64,000 bases of DNA from Pisaster brevispinus (Eukaryota; Echinodermata; Asteroidea; Forcipulatida; Asteriidae), in the NCBI GenBank assembly GCA_023634235.1, contig JAMKCF010000019.1, forward strand, positions 7,643,684 to 7,707,683, written 5' to 3'. The notes beneath the pieces were generated by a model. The model was not told where the DNA came from. It did no database searches and saw only the letters and a list, made by a program, of their open reading frames with translations. The position numbers were made by a program, and so were the translations under genes. This document shows, one piece after another, positions 35,080-45,326 of this stretch; the stretch's first letter is position 1, and the number at the start of each line of letters is the position of its first letter.

Positions 35080-36290
35080 GACCCACCACTGGTACTACCT
35101 GCCCACCAAACAAAATTCTTGCTCACTTCAAGAATCACTTCTATCCCCCCATGGAACATGATCACCCACCATTGTTCACAACCTTCCTACAACAACAAAA
35201 AATCCTAGCTGATATCAACTAAGTTAAACCCCTTCTAAACTGGAAATTGAGGAATGCCTCAAACATCTCAAGTGAACTGTAAAGCCAGTATCAATACCCC
35301 CTTGAATATATTAAACCAATCTACAACAACCCAGCCATTGATTCAATCTGTAACCAGACAACACAAATATGGGCAACCGAGAAAATGCCAGAATCTTGGG
35401 GGAATTCAAATATTTCAGAAGTTTTATGGAAAGGGAAAGGGTCCAGGAAGGACAAGGGACTTGTCCCTGGGAGCACAGTACGCAAAGTGGTTATTGCAAT
35501 TATCCTAAAATGCTCCAGGGTTGGTAAGAGGCTCATCTCTGTGATAACCAGTACAGTTTCAAAAAAAAAATCATAGCCATTTACTGATGGCATCTTTATT
35601 TTGAAGCAAGTGGAGCAAATCTGGCTAAGAAAACTCAGTTTACTTCATGCTTGTGGACCTGTCCACAGCATTTTTTTGTGACTCCCAGATCGAAAACCCT
35701 CTCACGCCTACTTGAACAGCTCTATAGCTGAAACTTCATTACTCCTATGGCTTGGCAGACACCACCTTCACCATGGGACCAGTGTGGAGTACAGCAAGGG
35801 ATACGAGAGAGCCCCTTCCTGTACAATTCGTGCATGGACTAGATGAAGACAAGCATCAAAAGACCAAATAAATATTTTGTTTTCTGGTGCACAAAAGCCG
35901 TTGCTGAAACATGCATAAAAGACATCCAAACTCTCTTGGCATAGATGTACTGATGTTTTCATCCTTTTCCTCAACGCTACACCCACCCTTCAAATCACTG
36001 CTACCCTCGATCCTCTATGACGTCTTAATCAAATTTGTTCTCAAGATCAACCTCACGAAAACATTATGATATCAATCTTCACAACCATCGTCAACCCAAA
36101 CAGTCCCTGATCCCTCCTCGGTTATCCAAATCAACAACTAACATGGACATCAACAACACCACGACATTCAAGTACCTTGGCCCACAAATATCACATTACC
36201 AACCTAACACCAGCAACCTCGGCATCAACTACTGGGTTGACTGTCCAATTACAAGTTTTGCTGCTAACAAGGCAGAAAATCATTGGGTTG
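35080..36290 (+). pseudogene. Heavily decayed LINE reverse transcriptase
   Basis: Across three frames with many stops, pieces of a non-LTR retrotransposon reverse transcriptase appear in the expected order: EKMPESWG followed by a basic KGKGS block (about 35375-35440), a TDGIFILKQVEQ block (about 35583-35618, resembling the D-A-I-F-x-L-R-Q segment), and FKYLGPQISH (36161-36190, the FKYLG block downstream of the catalytic core). The YxDD motif could not be located. The minus-strand frames at 34839-35165 and 35321-35593 are shadows. No clade is assigned. Confidence 0.5.
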
Positions 36291-36300
36291 TGAAATTGTG

Positions 36301-37590
36301 AGTTCTAGTAATAGATAGCCTGATTAGAAGTAAACTTAACAAAAAGCTCAGACAACCAAAATGACAAGACACAGAAGTCAACAAATAAAGTGTTAGGTAT
36401 GTTCCCACCTGCCCCTTCAAGGAAACTCGACTCTATGAACGTGTTTGTTATTCATTATTATTCACCCAACATGCCAAAAAACATAAACCAAAATATTGAC
36501 ATTAAACGCAATTGCTCCCAGTTTAGCAGCAAACACCTATTCATTAAAGAATGCTCATATGATTTCCAAATCAAGTGCTGGTACTGTACATTTTGTAACT
36601 AAAATGTCATATAGACACATAGTTTGACATTAAAAGATTTTTAATATGTGACAAATAATTCATTCTTCGTCTATTAATCTGTGAACAGAAAGCGCACAGT
36701 TACCTTATCAATTTTTTTATATAAATTGATTGATGAGAAGCTAGTGACAAGTAATGCACTTAGGTTCAAAAACCATAGGTACATCAGCTACACCGTATCA
36801 ATTTGTTTTGGTCCAACCAGCTCCTACTATTTTAATCAATTTTACTAAAGTTTTGCCAAAAAAAAGTATTACATTTGCATGTACGGGCACACACAGACGT
36901 ACTGTGTGGATAGCAGACATGACTACACATAACTTGAATGCTAACGAGGTATGTAAGCGGGAGTATCATTGGCGATCATTTATCCTAAAAGTACAAGCCT
37001 TAACAAGGTCCAATCAAAACACTTTTTAGATAACTAGTTAGACCAGAACCTCCCCTAATAACAGTTTTCAACCAGGTTAAACGGTGGCGCAGTTTGTATT
37101 TACAGTGAGTTGAAGAGACTTGGTTTGCTGAAAACAAGATTTAAAACACTAAATTGTGATAAATTATGCTAAAACAGCAATAAACATCCTAAAAATTACA
37201 GGCTTTTTCTTTAATAAAATTTCAATATTTTATATCAATGTCATCTAGAATTGTTGTCTTCCTTATATTCTATTAAGCAGTCAAAACATTGCTCATCTTT
37301 TCAGTTGTGTACAAAAATTACACCAAGTCACAATTTTTGATGCCAATTCCCAAAGTGAAAAAATCAATGACTATATGGACACTTGAAAAGGAGCTTAACA
37401 AATTGATATGAGTCTTATGACTGGGAGAGTGAGACTGAGCCCTTGGCCACAAGGTGTTGAGACAGAGACTGAGACCTTGACCACAAGGTGTTTAAGTTTA
37501 TACCAAAACAAAGACCACTGATTGTAAAGATTTTGACCAAGATGAAGACCATAGGGTGATGAAACCTATACTGAGACCAGAACCACAGTG
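36301..37590. other. Unassigned sequence
   Basis: Contains a 91-codon plus-strand frame at 36754-37029 with no recognisable domain. A short (GAGACTGAG)-rich stretch at 37420-37590 leads into the purine-rich minisatellite. Confidence 0.35.
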
Positions 37591-37594
37591 TTAA

Positions 37595-38512
37595 TTAGAC
37601 TGAGAGCAGGACCAGATGACGAAGCAGGAGATGATAAAGCAGATTGAAAAGACGAAGCAGACTGAGAAGAAGAAGATTGATGAGAAGAAGCGGAGTGATG
37701 AGAAGAAGCAGAGTGAGAAAAGGATGCAGAATGAGATGAAAAACCAGAGAGAGAGATGATAAAACATAGAGGACAAATTAGAGTGAGAAGACGAGAGAGA
37801 AATGACGAAGCAGAGTGAGATGACGAAACAGAGTGAGATGACGAAACAGAGTGAGATGACGAAACAGAGTGAGATGACGAAACAGAGTGAGATGACGAAA
37901 CAGAGTGAGATGATGAAGCAGAATGAAATGACGAAGCATAGTAAGATGATGAAGCAGAGTGAGATGATGAAGCAGAGTGAGATGACAAAACAGAGTGAGA
38001 GGAAGAGGCAGACAGAGGTGAACAAGCAGAGTTAGATGATGAAACAGAGTGAGATGACAAAGCAGTGAGATGATAAAGCGGAAGGAGATGATAAAGCAGA
38101 CTTAAACGACGAGGCAGACTGAAAAGATGAAGCAGACTGAGAAGATGAAGCAGACTGAGAAGAAGAAGCAGACTGAGAAGAAGCAGAGTGATGAGAAGAA
38201 GCAGAGTGATGAGAAGAAGCAGAGTGAGAAAATGAAGCAGAATAAGATGAAGAAGTAAGGTGAGATGATGAGGCAGAGTGAGATGACGAAGCAGAGGGAG
38301 ATGATAAAGCAGACTGAAATTGAAAAGATGAAGCAGACTTAAAAGATGAAGCAGACTGAGAAGATAAAGCAGGCTGAGAAGAAGCGATGTGATGACAAGA
38401 AGCAGAGTGAGAAAAGGAAGCAGAATGAGATGAAGAAGTAGAGTGAGTTGATAAAGCACAGTGAGATGGCAAAGCAGAGTGAGATGACGAAGCAGAGTGA
38501 GATGACCAAGTT
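37595..38512. repeat. Purine-rich 18-bp minisatellite, block 1
   Basis: The unit is GATGACGAAACAGAGTGA, perfect for about five copies at 37815-37915 and degenerate elsewhere (GAAGCAGAGTGAGATGA, GAAGCAGACTGAGAAGA). The plus strand is almost all A and G, with scattered C and T. Because 18 is divisible by 3, several frames on both strands stay open, giving 6-residue repeats (TKQSEM on plus, LCFVIS or SSHSVS on minus). These are array artefacts. Blocks 2 and 3 are the same family. Confidence 0.9.
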
Positions 38513-38514
38513 AA

Positions 38515-38640
38515 AGCCCGTCGATATATCGATATTACTCAAATACTTGATACTATTTTGACATCAATCGAAATATCGAAAATTTTGATATATCGAAAAC
38601 TTTGATGTATCAAAAATGTTGATGTTCCTAAGTGATATCG
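38515..38640. repeat. CGATATATCGA-rich inverted words
   Basis: The palindromic words CGATATATCGATAT, AAATATCGAAAATTTTGATA and relatives lie next to the end of minisatellite block 1. A similar patch (TCGATATATCGAG, ATACTCGATATTG) lies at 42685-42735, just before block 2. The two patches bracket the segment with the Penelope-like element and may be ends of an inserted element, but a clean boundary is not visible. Confidence 0.35.
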
Positions 38641-39426
38641 AAAACACCGAAAGAGTGTCAGATTATCCAGACAATCTGAGGGTTTTAGTTTTAGAAAAGC
38701 TGCCGCCTTTATTTGTAGTTTACAACATTGAGTAGGTCTTTTAAATAAAATACATTTGACGACCAACTGCGCTTGTGGAGCTGTTCTTTGTGTTCACCCG
38801 TGGCCCACCGCTATAGTTCACGTCCGCTTGCGTGGTATAATCTATTTTTAAAAAATAGTCTTGCCGCCCCAGCCTAACGGTTGTTTGGGACGTAACCCTC
38901 CATTGATCTGATTGGCTAAAATTAAATGTTGAGCGATGGTTGTTTAATTTCTGTTCTCTCTTCTTGTCAAGTAGTCTCCTGGTTATCTCCCGATGTTTTG
39001 ATTGTTTATAACTTAAGGTTGGGTGATGGCTTGTGAACAAACCGTGTGAGTGAATATTTGAATTTGCAAAAGCTGTGCTGCACTCTACCTCATTCTTCGT
39101 TCTCTACTCGAAAGTGTCAGACATTACTAGAGATACTACATGACGGGCTATTAAAATTAAACGACAGATTTTGGAAATCTATTGGTTTGTATGGTCTCTC
39201 TAACTACATTTAAAAAGATTTTTCGTTTAATTTGTACATTTTCAAACCCTGTTTGAGAGCCACCTGAACCACTGGACCACAAGTCCTCTTTGTAAACACA
39301 AAGGAACATTACAACCAATCAACTTCTCGCAACCCCAACACGCATGCCTACACCTGAGTGATTTTGCCCACGTCCGCACTGTTGGTAGATATACACTGTC
39401 ACCATGGCAATAACGCCATTGACATC

Positions 39427-40088
39427 ATGTCTACCAAATTGAGTAAATCTTTCAAGCACCACTCCAAAGCCAACAATCAACCTTCTACCTCAAGCCCGAA
39501 AACCCAAGATCCATCGTCTCCGGCATCATCTCCAGCCAGCAGTGACATACAGTGTGGTCAACTACTGCTGATAGATCGTCTGGAGGATTCATTGATCACT
39601 TCTTTTGACGTCAGGGACAGTTCGCGTCCGAAACCCCTGTACCTCGAATTAGACTGTCTGAAACTGACTTTAATTTTGTGAAACTTCTGGCGGAACCAGT
39701 TAACAAACTCACAGCCGCCAAAAGCCACATCACAACACAACTGTCAGTTTTCAGTCAGGCAATTACAACAGACAAGCCTCCGACGTACTTCAAACACACA
39801 GCGAAGCCGCCACACCCACACCTAGGCCTGACGTTCCAGCCATCCTTCACAGAAAGCTGGAACCGTCTAACATCCAAGGCGTCGCTACTCCTGGTCAAAC
39901 TGGCAGTAGAGAAATACACCTTTCAAGACAGAGAGATCGGGAACAAGCTAGAGGCGGCCAAGGAGGCAAGATTGAAGCTGGTAGCTCAATTCAAGGCTCA
40001 AGAACTCTGGACGGCAACACAGCTCTTTGGCTACTTTACCCGACCAAGAACATCGGGCAAAGGAACCAAGAGAAAACGGGACACATAA
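39427..40088 (+). pseudogene. Frameshifted ORF upstream of the Penelope-like reverse transcriptase
   Basis: A frame starting MSTKLSKSFKHHSKANNQPS, with a Ser/Pro-rich N-terminus, runs to about 39640. It is continued in another frame by FVKLLAEPVNKLTAAKSHIT and ends with a basic tail (SGKGTKRKRDT) at 40088. The second part is rich in helix-forming residues and lacks a known domain. It lies 170 bp before the reverse transcriptase region in the same orientation, so it may be a first ORF of that element, with a nucleic-acid-binding role suggested only by its basic tail. A host gene fragment is the alternative. Confidence 0.4.
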
Positions 40089-40257
40089 AACTCGTTTAAA
40101 CAAACCAACCGGTCCTTTTCAGGACCAGCCCATCTTCCAAAAAGAGAGACATATAACTTGTATCGTTAACCATCAATAAAATAGTAATATAATACGGTAA
40201 TTCCAAGTATATATTATTATTGGTGTACAATAAACCTATATCTCTTCCTTCACAAAT

Positions 40258-42089
40258 ATGACTAAACGAAAGTTTGATAAACGAGTACACTACTCCCACA
40301 AAAAAGCTAATAGCTTTTCCCACGCATGCTCCAAAACTAAACGGTTCAACAAGAGTAACACTCTTAAACATTTGGCAGAAGAAAGTGAACGTTTCATAAC
40401 AAACCTATCCAGGGTAAACCTTTCCACAATAGAGAAGGTCGCCTTGGGAAAAGGTTTAAACTTTGTTCCTACTCCTGCTTAACCCACCCGTAAAAAACTT
40501 CTGAGTGATTTCAACACCTTCCAAAGAAGAATGAGAACTGCCTTCCTGATGTACAACAAACCTGCCAAGGTTCAACCTTTCAAACCACCCTCAAAATGGC
40601 ATCCAAATTCAACACATTGTGCGACACTCGAGAATTGTTTGCAAGCTACAAAGTACCAATTTGCTCATATTCGATTGCGCAATCAGCTCAGAAATATGAC
40701 AAAACAAGAAATTTCAGCCATAACCAAACTGAAACATAATCCAGACATCGTAATTAAACCTTACAACAAAGGAAGAGGCATTTTCATAATGAACGGCAAT
40801 GATTACCTAGAAGTAGGCTACCGAGCACTACACAAAGCTTGACCAAGATATCACCCAACAGACCACCACTTTGGTCCACCAGCTACTCATCAATATGCAT
40901 AGAAACAACCTCATCAATAAACAAACCCTGGCCTATAGATCTTGATCCACTTCCACAACCAGGCAACTGCGCGACTATGTATTTTCTCCCGAAAATACAT
41001 AAACCACCACCCCCGGGCACGCCTTTCGTAGGGAGACCTATAATAAGTGGATGTTCAAGCCCCACAGCCAAAATATCACAATTTGTGGACTATTTCCTTC
41101 TTCCGATAGTTACCGCCCAACCAACATATGTCCGTGATACCGCAGACATATTGCGAAAACTTGAAGAGGCCACATTCCCACAAAATGTTCTGATAACAAG
41201 TATTGATGTTGTCTCAATGTACACAAACGTCCGTCAAACGGAAGCAATAAACAGTGTTTGCAATGCCCTCGACCGAACCACCCACCCATACTCTATCACA
41301 AAACCACCCTCCAACTGCATCCGAGAATTATTGGAAGTGATATTAGGAAGAAATTGCTTCCATTTCGGTGACAACTACTACCTCCAAAAAATCGGATGCG
41401 CTATGGGTTCTACAGCAAGCTCCGAAATTTGTGATATTACACTACATGATCTGGAGAAACAGATCCTGGACTTTACAATCTTCAAAGGTAATAGGTTCAG
41501 TGAAACCGGTATTTTGGACACAAAAGTATATACCAAACCCACTGGAACCTACCAATACCTTCACAAAACATCATCACACCCACCACATGTGTTCAAAGCA
41601 TTCATATACGGAGAAACTCTCCGCTATGCTAGAAACACAAACAATGAAGATGATTTCCTACTCAAAGTCAACAATTTCTCTGAAAAGCTAATAGCAAGAG
41701 GCTATGACATCTCAGAGATAAGCAAAATCACAGAAAAGATATTGATTCACAAACAGCAGAAAGAAACGGAAAGCAAAACTCCACTGGTTTTCAGTACGAC
41801 ATACAACCCGTACATCAACCAAAGTGACCTAAACAAATCCATAAAACAACACTGGTCTCTAATACGCAACAATGAAACACTTTCGGAGATCTTTCCAGAT
41901 CCCCCTTTCATTGCGTACAGAAAAGATAAAAACATAAGGGAAAAGTTGATCAGAGCAAAACTAAACCGGGGTCAAACCCCCAAACAGCTCGCCCCACCCC
42001 CTAATGATTCGGGTTTTGTAGACCGGGACGAAACACTAAACATCCTAATTTCCTTACTGGACACTGGAAGAACAGGTCACATATACTGA
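40258..42089 (+). pseudogene. Penelope-like element reverse transcriptase, inactivated
   Basis: The order of motifs matches the Penelope-like family: ALGKGLNFVPTP near the start, ALTKL-type helix then DIVIKPYNKGRGIFIMN (about 40744-40797), YFLPKIHKP, GRPIISGCSSPTAKISQFVD, motif A LITSIDVVSMYTN, motif B GCAMGSTASSEI, the FLDT-like GILDTKVYTKP, and a thumb region with FKAFIYGETLRYARN and REKLIRAKL. The copy is dead. There is an in-frame TAA at 40480-40482, frame changes near 40842 and 40955, and the segment between EKQIL and ILDTKVY lacks the YxDD catalytic motif, an apparent internal deletion of some tens of codons. No GIY-YIG endonuclease follows the reverse transcriptase. Confidence 0.8.
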
Positions 42090-42216
42090 AAACTCAACTC
42101 AGGATTAAATATCCGCATTCGGATTAATTACAACTACCTGTACCCAAGCGAATTACAGAAATATAATGTCTTTAACGAGACATGAGACCCACGGATTCTA
42201 ATAGAATCACCCACAC

Positions 42217-42258
42217 GCAACTGATGATTGCCAAAAAGGCATGAAAACATGTTATTGC
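42217..42258 (+). ncRNA. Hammerhead ribozyme, minimal type I, of the Penelope-like element
   Basis: The conserved core CTGATGA (42221-42227) is followed by stem II TGCC/GGCA with an AAAAA loop (42229-42241), then GAAA (42243-42246). A very short stem III (AAC/GTT, 42246-42248 and 42251-42253) and the predicted cleavage site GTTA (after 42254) come next. Stem I is closed by GCAA (42217-42220) and TTGC (42255-42258). Hammerhead ribozymes with short stem III are a known feature of Penelope-like element terminal repeats, and this one lies 128 bp downstream of the reverse transcriptase. Stem I is only 4 bp before an internal loop and stem III could use 2 bp with a 4-nt loop, so activity is uncertain. 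Confidence 0.7.
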
Positions 42259-42779
42259 TACAAAGAGAGGATCTGAAAATATATACTCGCGGTCTCTCAT
42301 AAAAATCCATTTATTGACACATTTGTCAATCCGTTCCTCTGGTCCCTTTTATGTTTGTCAACTTACCCGGTCAACCTGACAAAATTACAAACATATTACC
42401 CAGATGTCGACCCTACCCATAAAACTTGTAAACAATTAAATTATCTGTTTTTTGTGTATATCTCAAGTCAACAGTGTTGGAGCGTCACTGAATGGGACAG
42501 TGCCATCATTTATCTACCATCTTCGTTGTAAAACCAAAAACATACGGGCTGGTGCAATTACTGTTTGGTCTAACAACCAGTGCCGCGGATCTAGCCAAAA
42601 ACCGGTATATTTGCAATTCTATTAAACTGTCTATCTTCAGTATAAAAAGCGCTGTTTTTAGGCTTCATCTTGCGCACGGGAAATAATCGATATATCGAGT
42701 ATACTCGATATTGAATTTCCAATATATCGGTTATTGTAAAAAAAAAAATACATTGACGAACGTTAGACCAAGTACATTG

Positions 42780-44035
42780 AGATAGAAAAGCAGAGAGCTA
42801 GAAAGAAGCAGAATGAGATGGCAACACAGAGTCAGAGGTCAAAGCAGAGTGAGTTGACAAAAGCAGTATGAGAGAGGCAAAGTGAAAAGAAGCAGAAATA
42901 GATGAAAAATCTGAGGGAGATGACAAAGCAGAGTGAGATGATGAAGCAAGTAAGATGACAAAGCAGAGTTAGAAGACAAAGAAGGTTTAGATGATGAAGC
43001 AGGGTTAGATAATGAAACAAGGTGAGATGACGTAGCAGAGTGAAGAGAAGAAACAGAGCAAGAAGAAGAAGCAGAGTAAGATGAAGAACCAGAGAGAGAT
43101 GATAAAGCAGAATGAGAAGACAAAGTAAAGAAAGAAGAAGAGTGACATGACAAAGCAGAGTGAGATAATGAAGCAGAGTGACATGACAAAGCAGAGTGAG
43201 ATGATGAAGCAGAATTAGATGACAAGCAGAGTTAGAACATAAGCAGAGTGAAATGACAAAACAGACTGATATGAAGAGGCAACCTGAGATTAAGAGGCAG
43301 AGTGAAAAAGCACAAAGCAGAGTGAGATGATGAAGCAGATCAGATGACGGAGCAGAGTGAGATGATAAAGCAGTGTGAGATGATGAGGCAGACTGAGATG
43401 GTGAATCAGAGTGAAGATCACAAGGCAGAGTGAGATGACAAAACAGAGTGAGATGAGGAGGCAGACAGAGAACAAGAGTGGGGGGACAAAGCCGACTGAG
43501 GTGACAAAGCAGAGTGAGAAAAGGAAGCAGAATGAGATGAAGAACCAGAGAGAGATGATAAAACAGATGGAGAGGACAAAATTGGGAGTAAGACAGGAGA
43601 GAAATTACGAAGCAGAGAGAGATGATAAAGCAGAATGAGAAGACAAAGTAAAGAAAGAAGAAGAGTGACATGACAAAGCAGAGTGAGATGATGAAGCAGA
43701 ATTAGATGACAAGCAGAGTTAGAACATAAGCAGAGTGGAATGACAAAACAGACTGATATGAAGAGGCAACCTGAGATTAAGAGGCAGAGTGAAAAAGCAC
43801 AAAGCAGAGTGAGATGATGAAGCAGATCAGATGACGGAGCAGAGTGAGATGATAAAACAGAGTGAGATGAGGAGGCAGACAGAGAACAAGAGTGGTGGGA
43901 CAAAGCCTACTGAGGTGACAAAGCAGAGTGAGAAAAGGAAGCAGAATGAGATGAAGAACCAGAGAGAGATGATAAAACAGATGGAGAGGACAAAATTGGG
44001 AGTAAGACAGGAGAGAAATGACGAAGCAGAGAGAG
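42780..44035. repeat. Purine-rich 18-bp minisatellite, block 2, with higher-order units
   Basis: Same GATGACAAAGCAGAGTGA-type unit as block 1. A longer unit of roughly 490 bp is visible: the sequence starting AGAACATAAGCAGAGTG near 43231 recurs near 43720, followed in both by AGAGGCAACCTGAGATTAAG, GACGGAGCAGAGTG and AAAATTGGGAGTAAGACAGG. All long frames here (for example 42832-43671 minus) are array artefacts. Confidence 0.9.
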
Positions 44036-44043
44036 ATGAGAAA
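44036..44043. repeat. Left 8-bp target-site duplication of the hAT-type element
   Basis: ATGAGAAA, repeated exactly at 45319-45326 on the other side of the inserted element. Confidence 0.85.
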
Positions 44044-45318
44044 CAGGGTTGTCACTAGCCCAAATTGAGTGCCGGTCGGTAATTTTTTTCCGAAGATGCA
44101 TTGCGGTATATTTTCCGCAAAATTTTGGGTCGCCCGCAAGTTTTTTCACTCGCCCGTATGTATTGATGCACACAATTTTCGTAGCATAAAAAAAAAAAAA
44201 AAAAAAAAAACCACACACACACACACAAGTGTGTAAACACCTCCAATCGGGGACCTCCTATTGTCCCTCTTTTGTTTGGACTCTAACTTTTTGGCAACAG
44301 CTCCCATTGGTTTTGTACACAATTTCTAACTGGGGACCTTTAGCCAACCGGGGACCCTATTGTCCTCTTTTGTTATAGGTCCCCGGTTTGAATGTGAAAA
44401 CAAACTCACACACACACACGGAAATTTGTGTTTTTGGACTATCTTATCCCCTAATTTCTGCCCTTAATAGTCCTGTTTTCATCAACATCCATTTTTATGG
44501 ATTTGTGATTTGAGAATTGGTTTTATAGAACTTCTTTCGCAATGAAATCTTTGTGTTAACGATCGATCGACGACGCACGATGGAGAAAAAAATCAATGAA
44601 CTTTGCCCTGCAACGCCCTCTATCGGCAACAGTTGTCGATGCTTGAATAGCCTTAACCCAACGCTGTGTATAGTACAGAATCCGCGGGCGTGCGCCACAC
44701 TGTGCAGGATTTCTTTACTCGACTCGTGACTGTGTACAGAGTTGGAGGCTAGCCAAGCTTTCTTATGAATATGGTATTTTTTAACGGGCCAATCACAGCG
44801 TGCGGAATGTTGGTTAGGATGGACTTTGGACCCGCTTTTGTACTGTACAATACACCATGTGCTGTGTGCGTGCGTGGACTACAGGCGGGCGAGCGAACGT
44901 TGTGGGGCCTCTGTGGATACTCGCTACCATTACCATGTGGTTATGTGTGTGCGTGTTTTACCTATGAACGATCGTGATCGTGATCGTGATCGTGATCGCG
45001 ATCACGATTGCAGCTAGCCACATTAAACTCAACTGGACACAATTAATAGTCGCTCTTTCCCTAGTCGCGCAGGCCTATAGATCAGTGAGTATATTTGTCA
45101 GAAATTGTCAGAAATGGATACTAAAACGAAACCCGATATATTTTGTCATAAATACGAAAATTTACTTTTGGCTTCTGATGACAAAATAATGAAATATTCA
45201 GCATTTTCGGTCGAATTTAGTGCCGGTCGGTAAAGCTCCTAGCAAGGCAAAGTCCCGGTCGGGTAACTCCGAGTGCCGGCAGGCCCGACCGGCACCGACC
45301 GGCGTAGTGACAACGCTG
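44044..45318. mobile_element. Non-autonomous hAT-type DNA transposon, 1,275 bp
   Basis: Terminal inverted repeats CAGGGTTGTCACTAG (left) and, reverse-complemented, CAGCGTTGTCACTAC (right) are flanked by an exact 8-bp duplication ATGAGAAA. An 8-bp duplication with CAG-starting termini is the hallmark of the hAT superfamily. The interior has no transposase; it contains an A run (44189-44210), a CA run, a foldback of GGGGACCT words (44250-44400), a GTGCCGGTCGGTAA word near each end in direct orientation (about 44070 and 45221), and a (CGTGAT)n patch at 44971-45005. It interrupts the minisatellite between blocks 2 and 3. Confidence 0.85.
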
Positions 45319-45326
45319 ATGAGAAA
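45319..45326. repeat. Right 8-bp target-site duplication of the hAT-type element
   Basis: ATGAGAAA, identical to 44036-44043; array sequence continues directly after it. Confidence 0.85.

Noticed and set aside
34839..35593. Minus-strand ORFs opposite the decayed LINE
   Set aside because: They are antisense shadows of the reverse transcriptase remnant on the plus strand.
36754..37029. 91-codon plus-strand frame as a gene
   Set aside because: No domain or splice support; composition is like the surrounding intergenic DNA.
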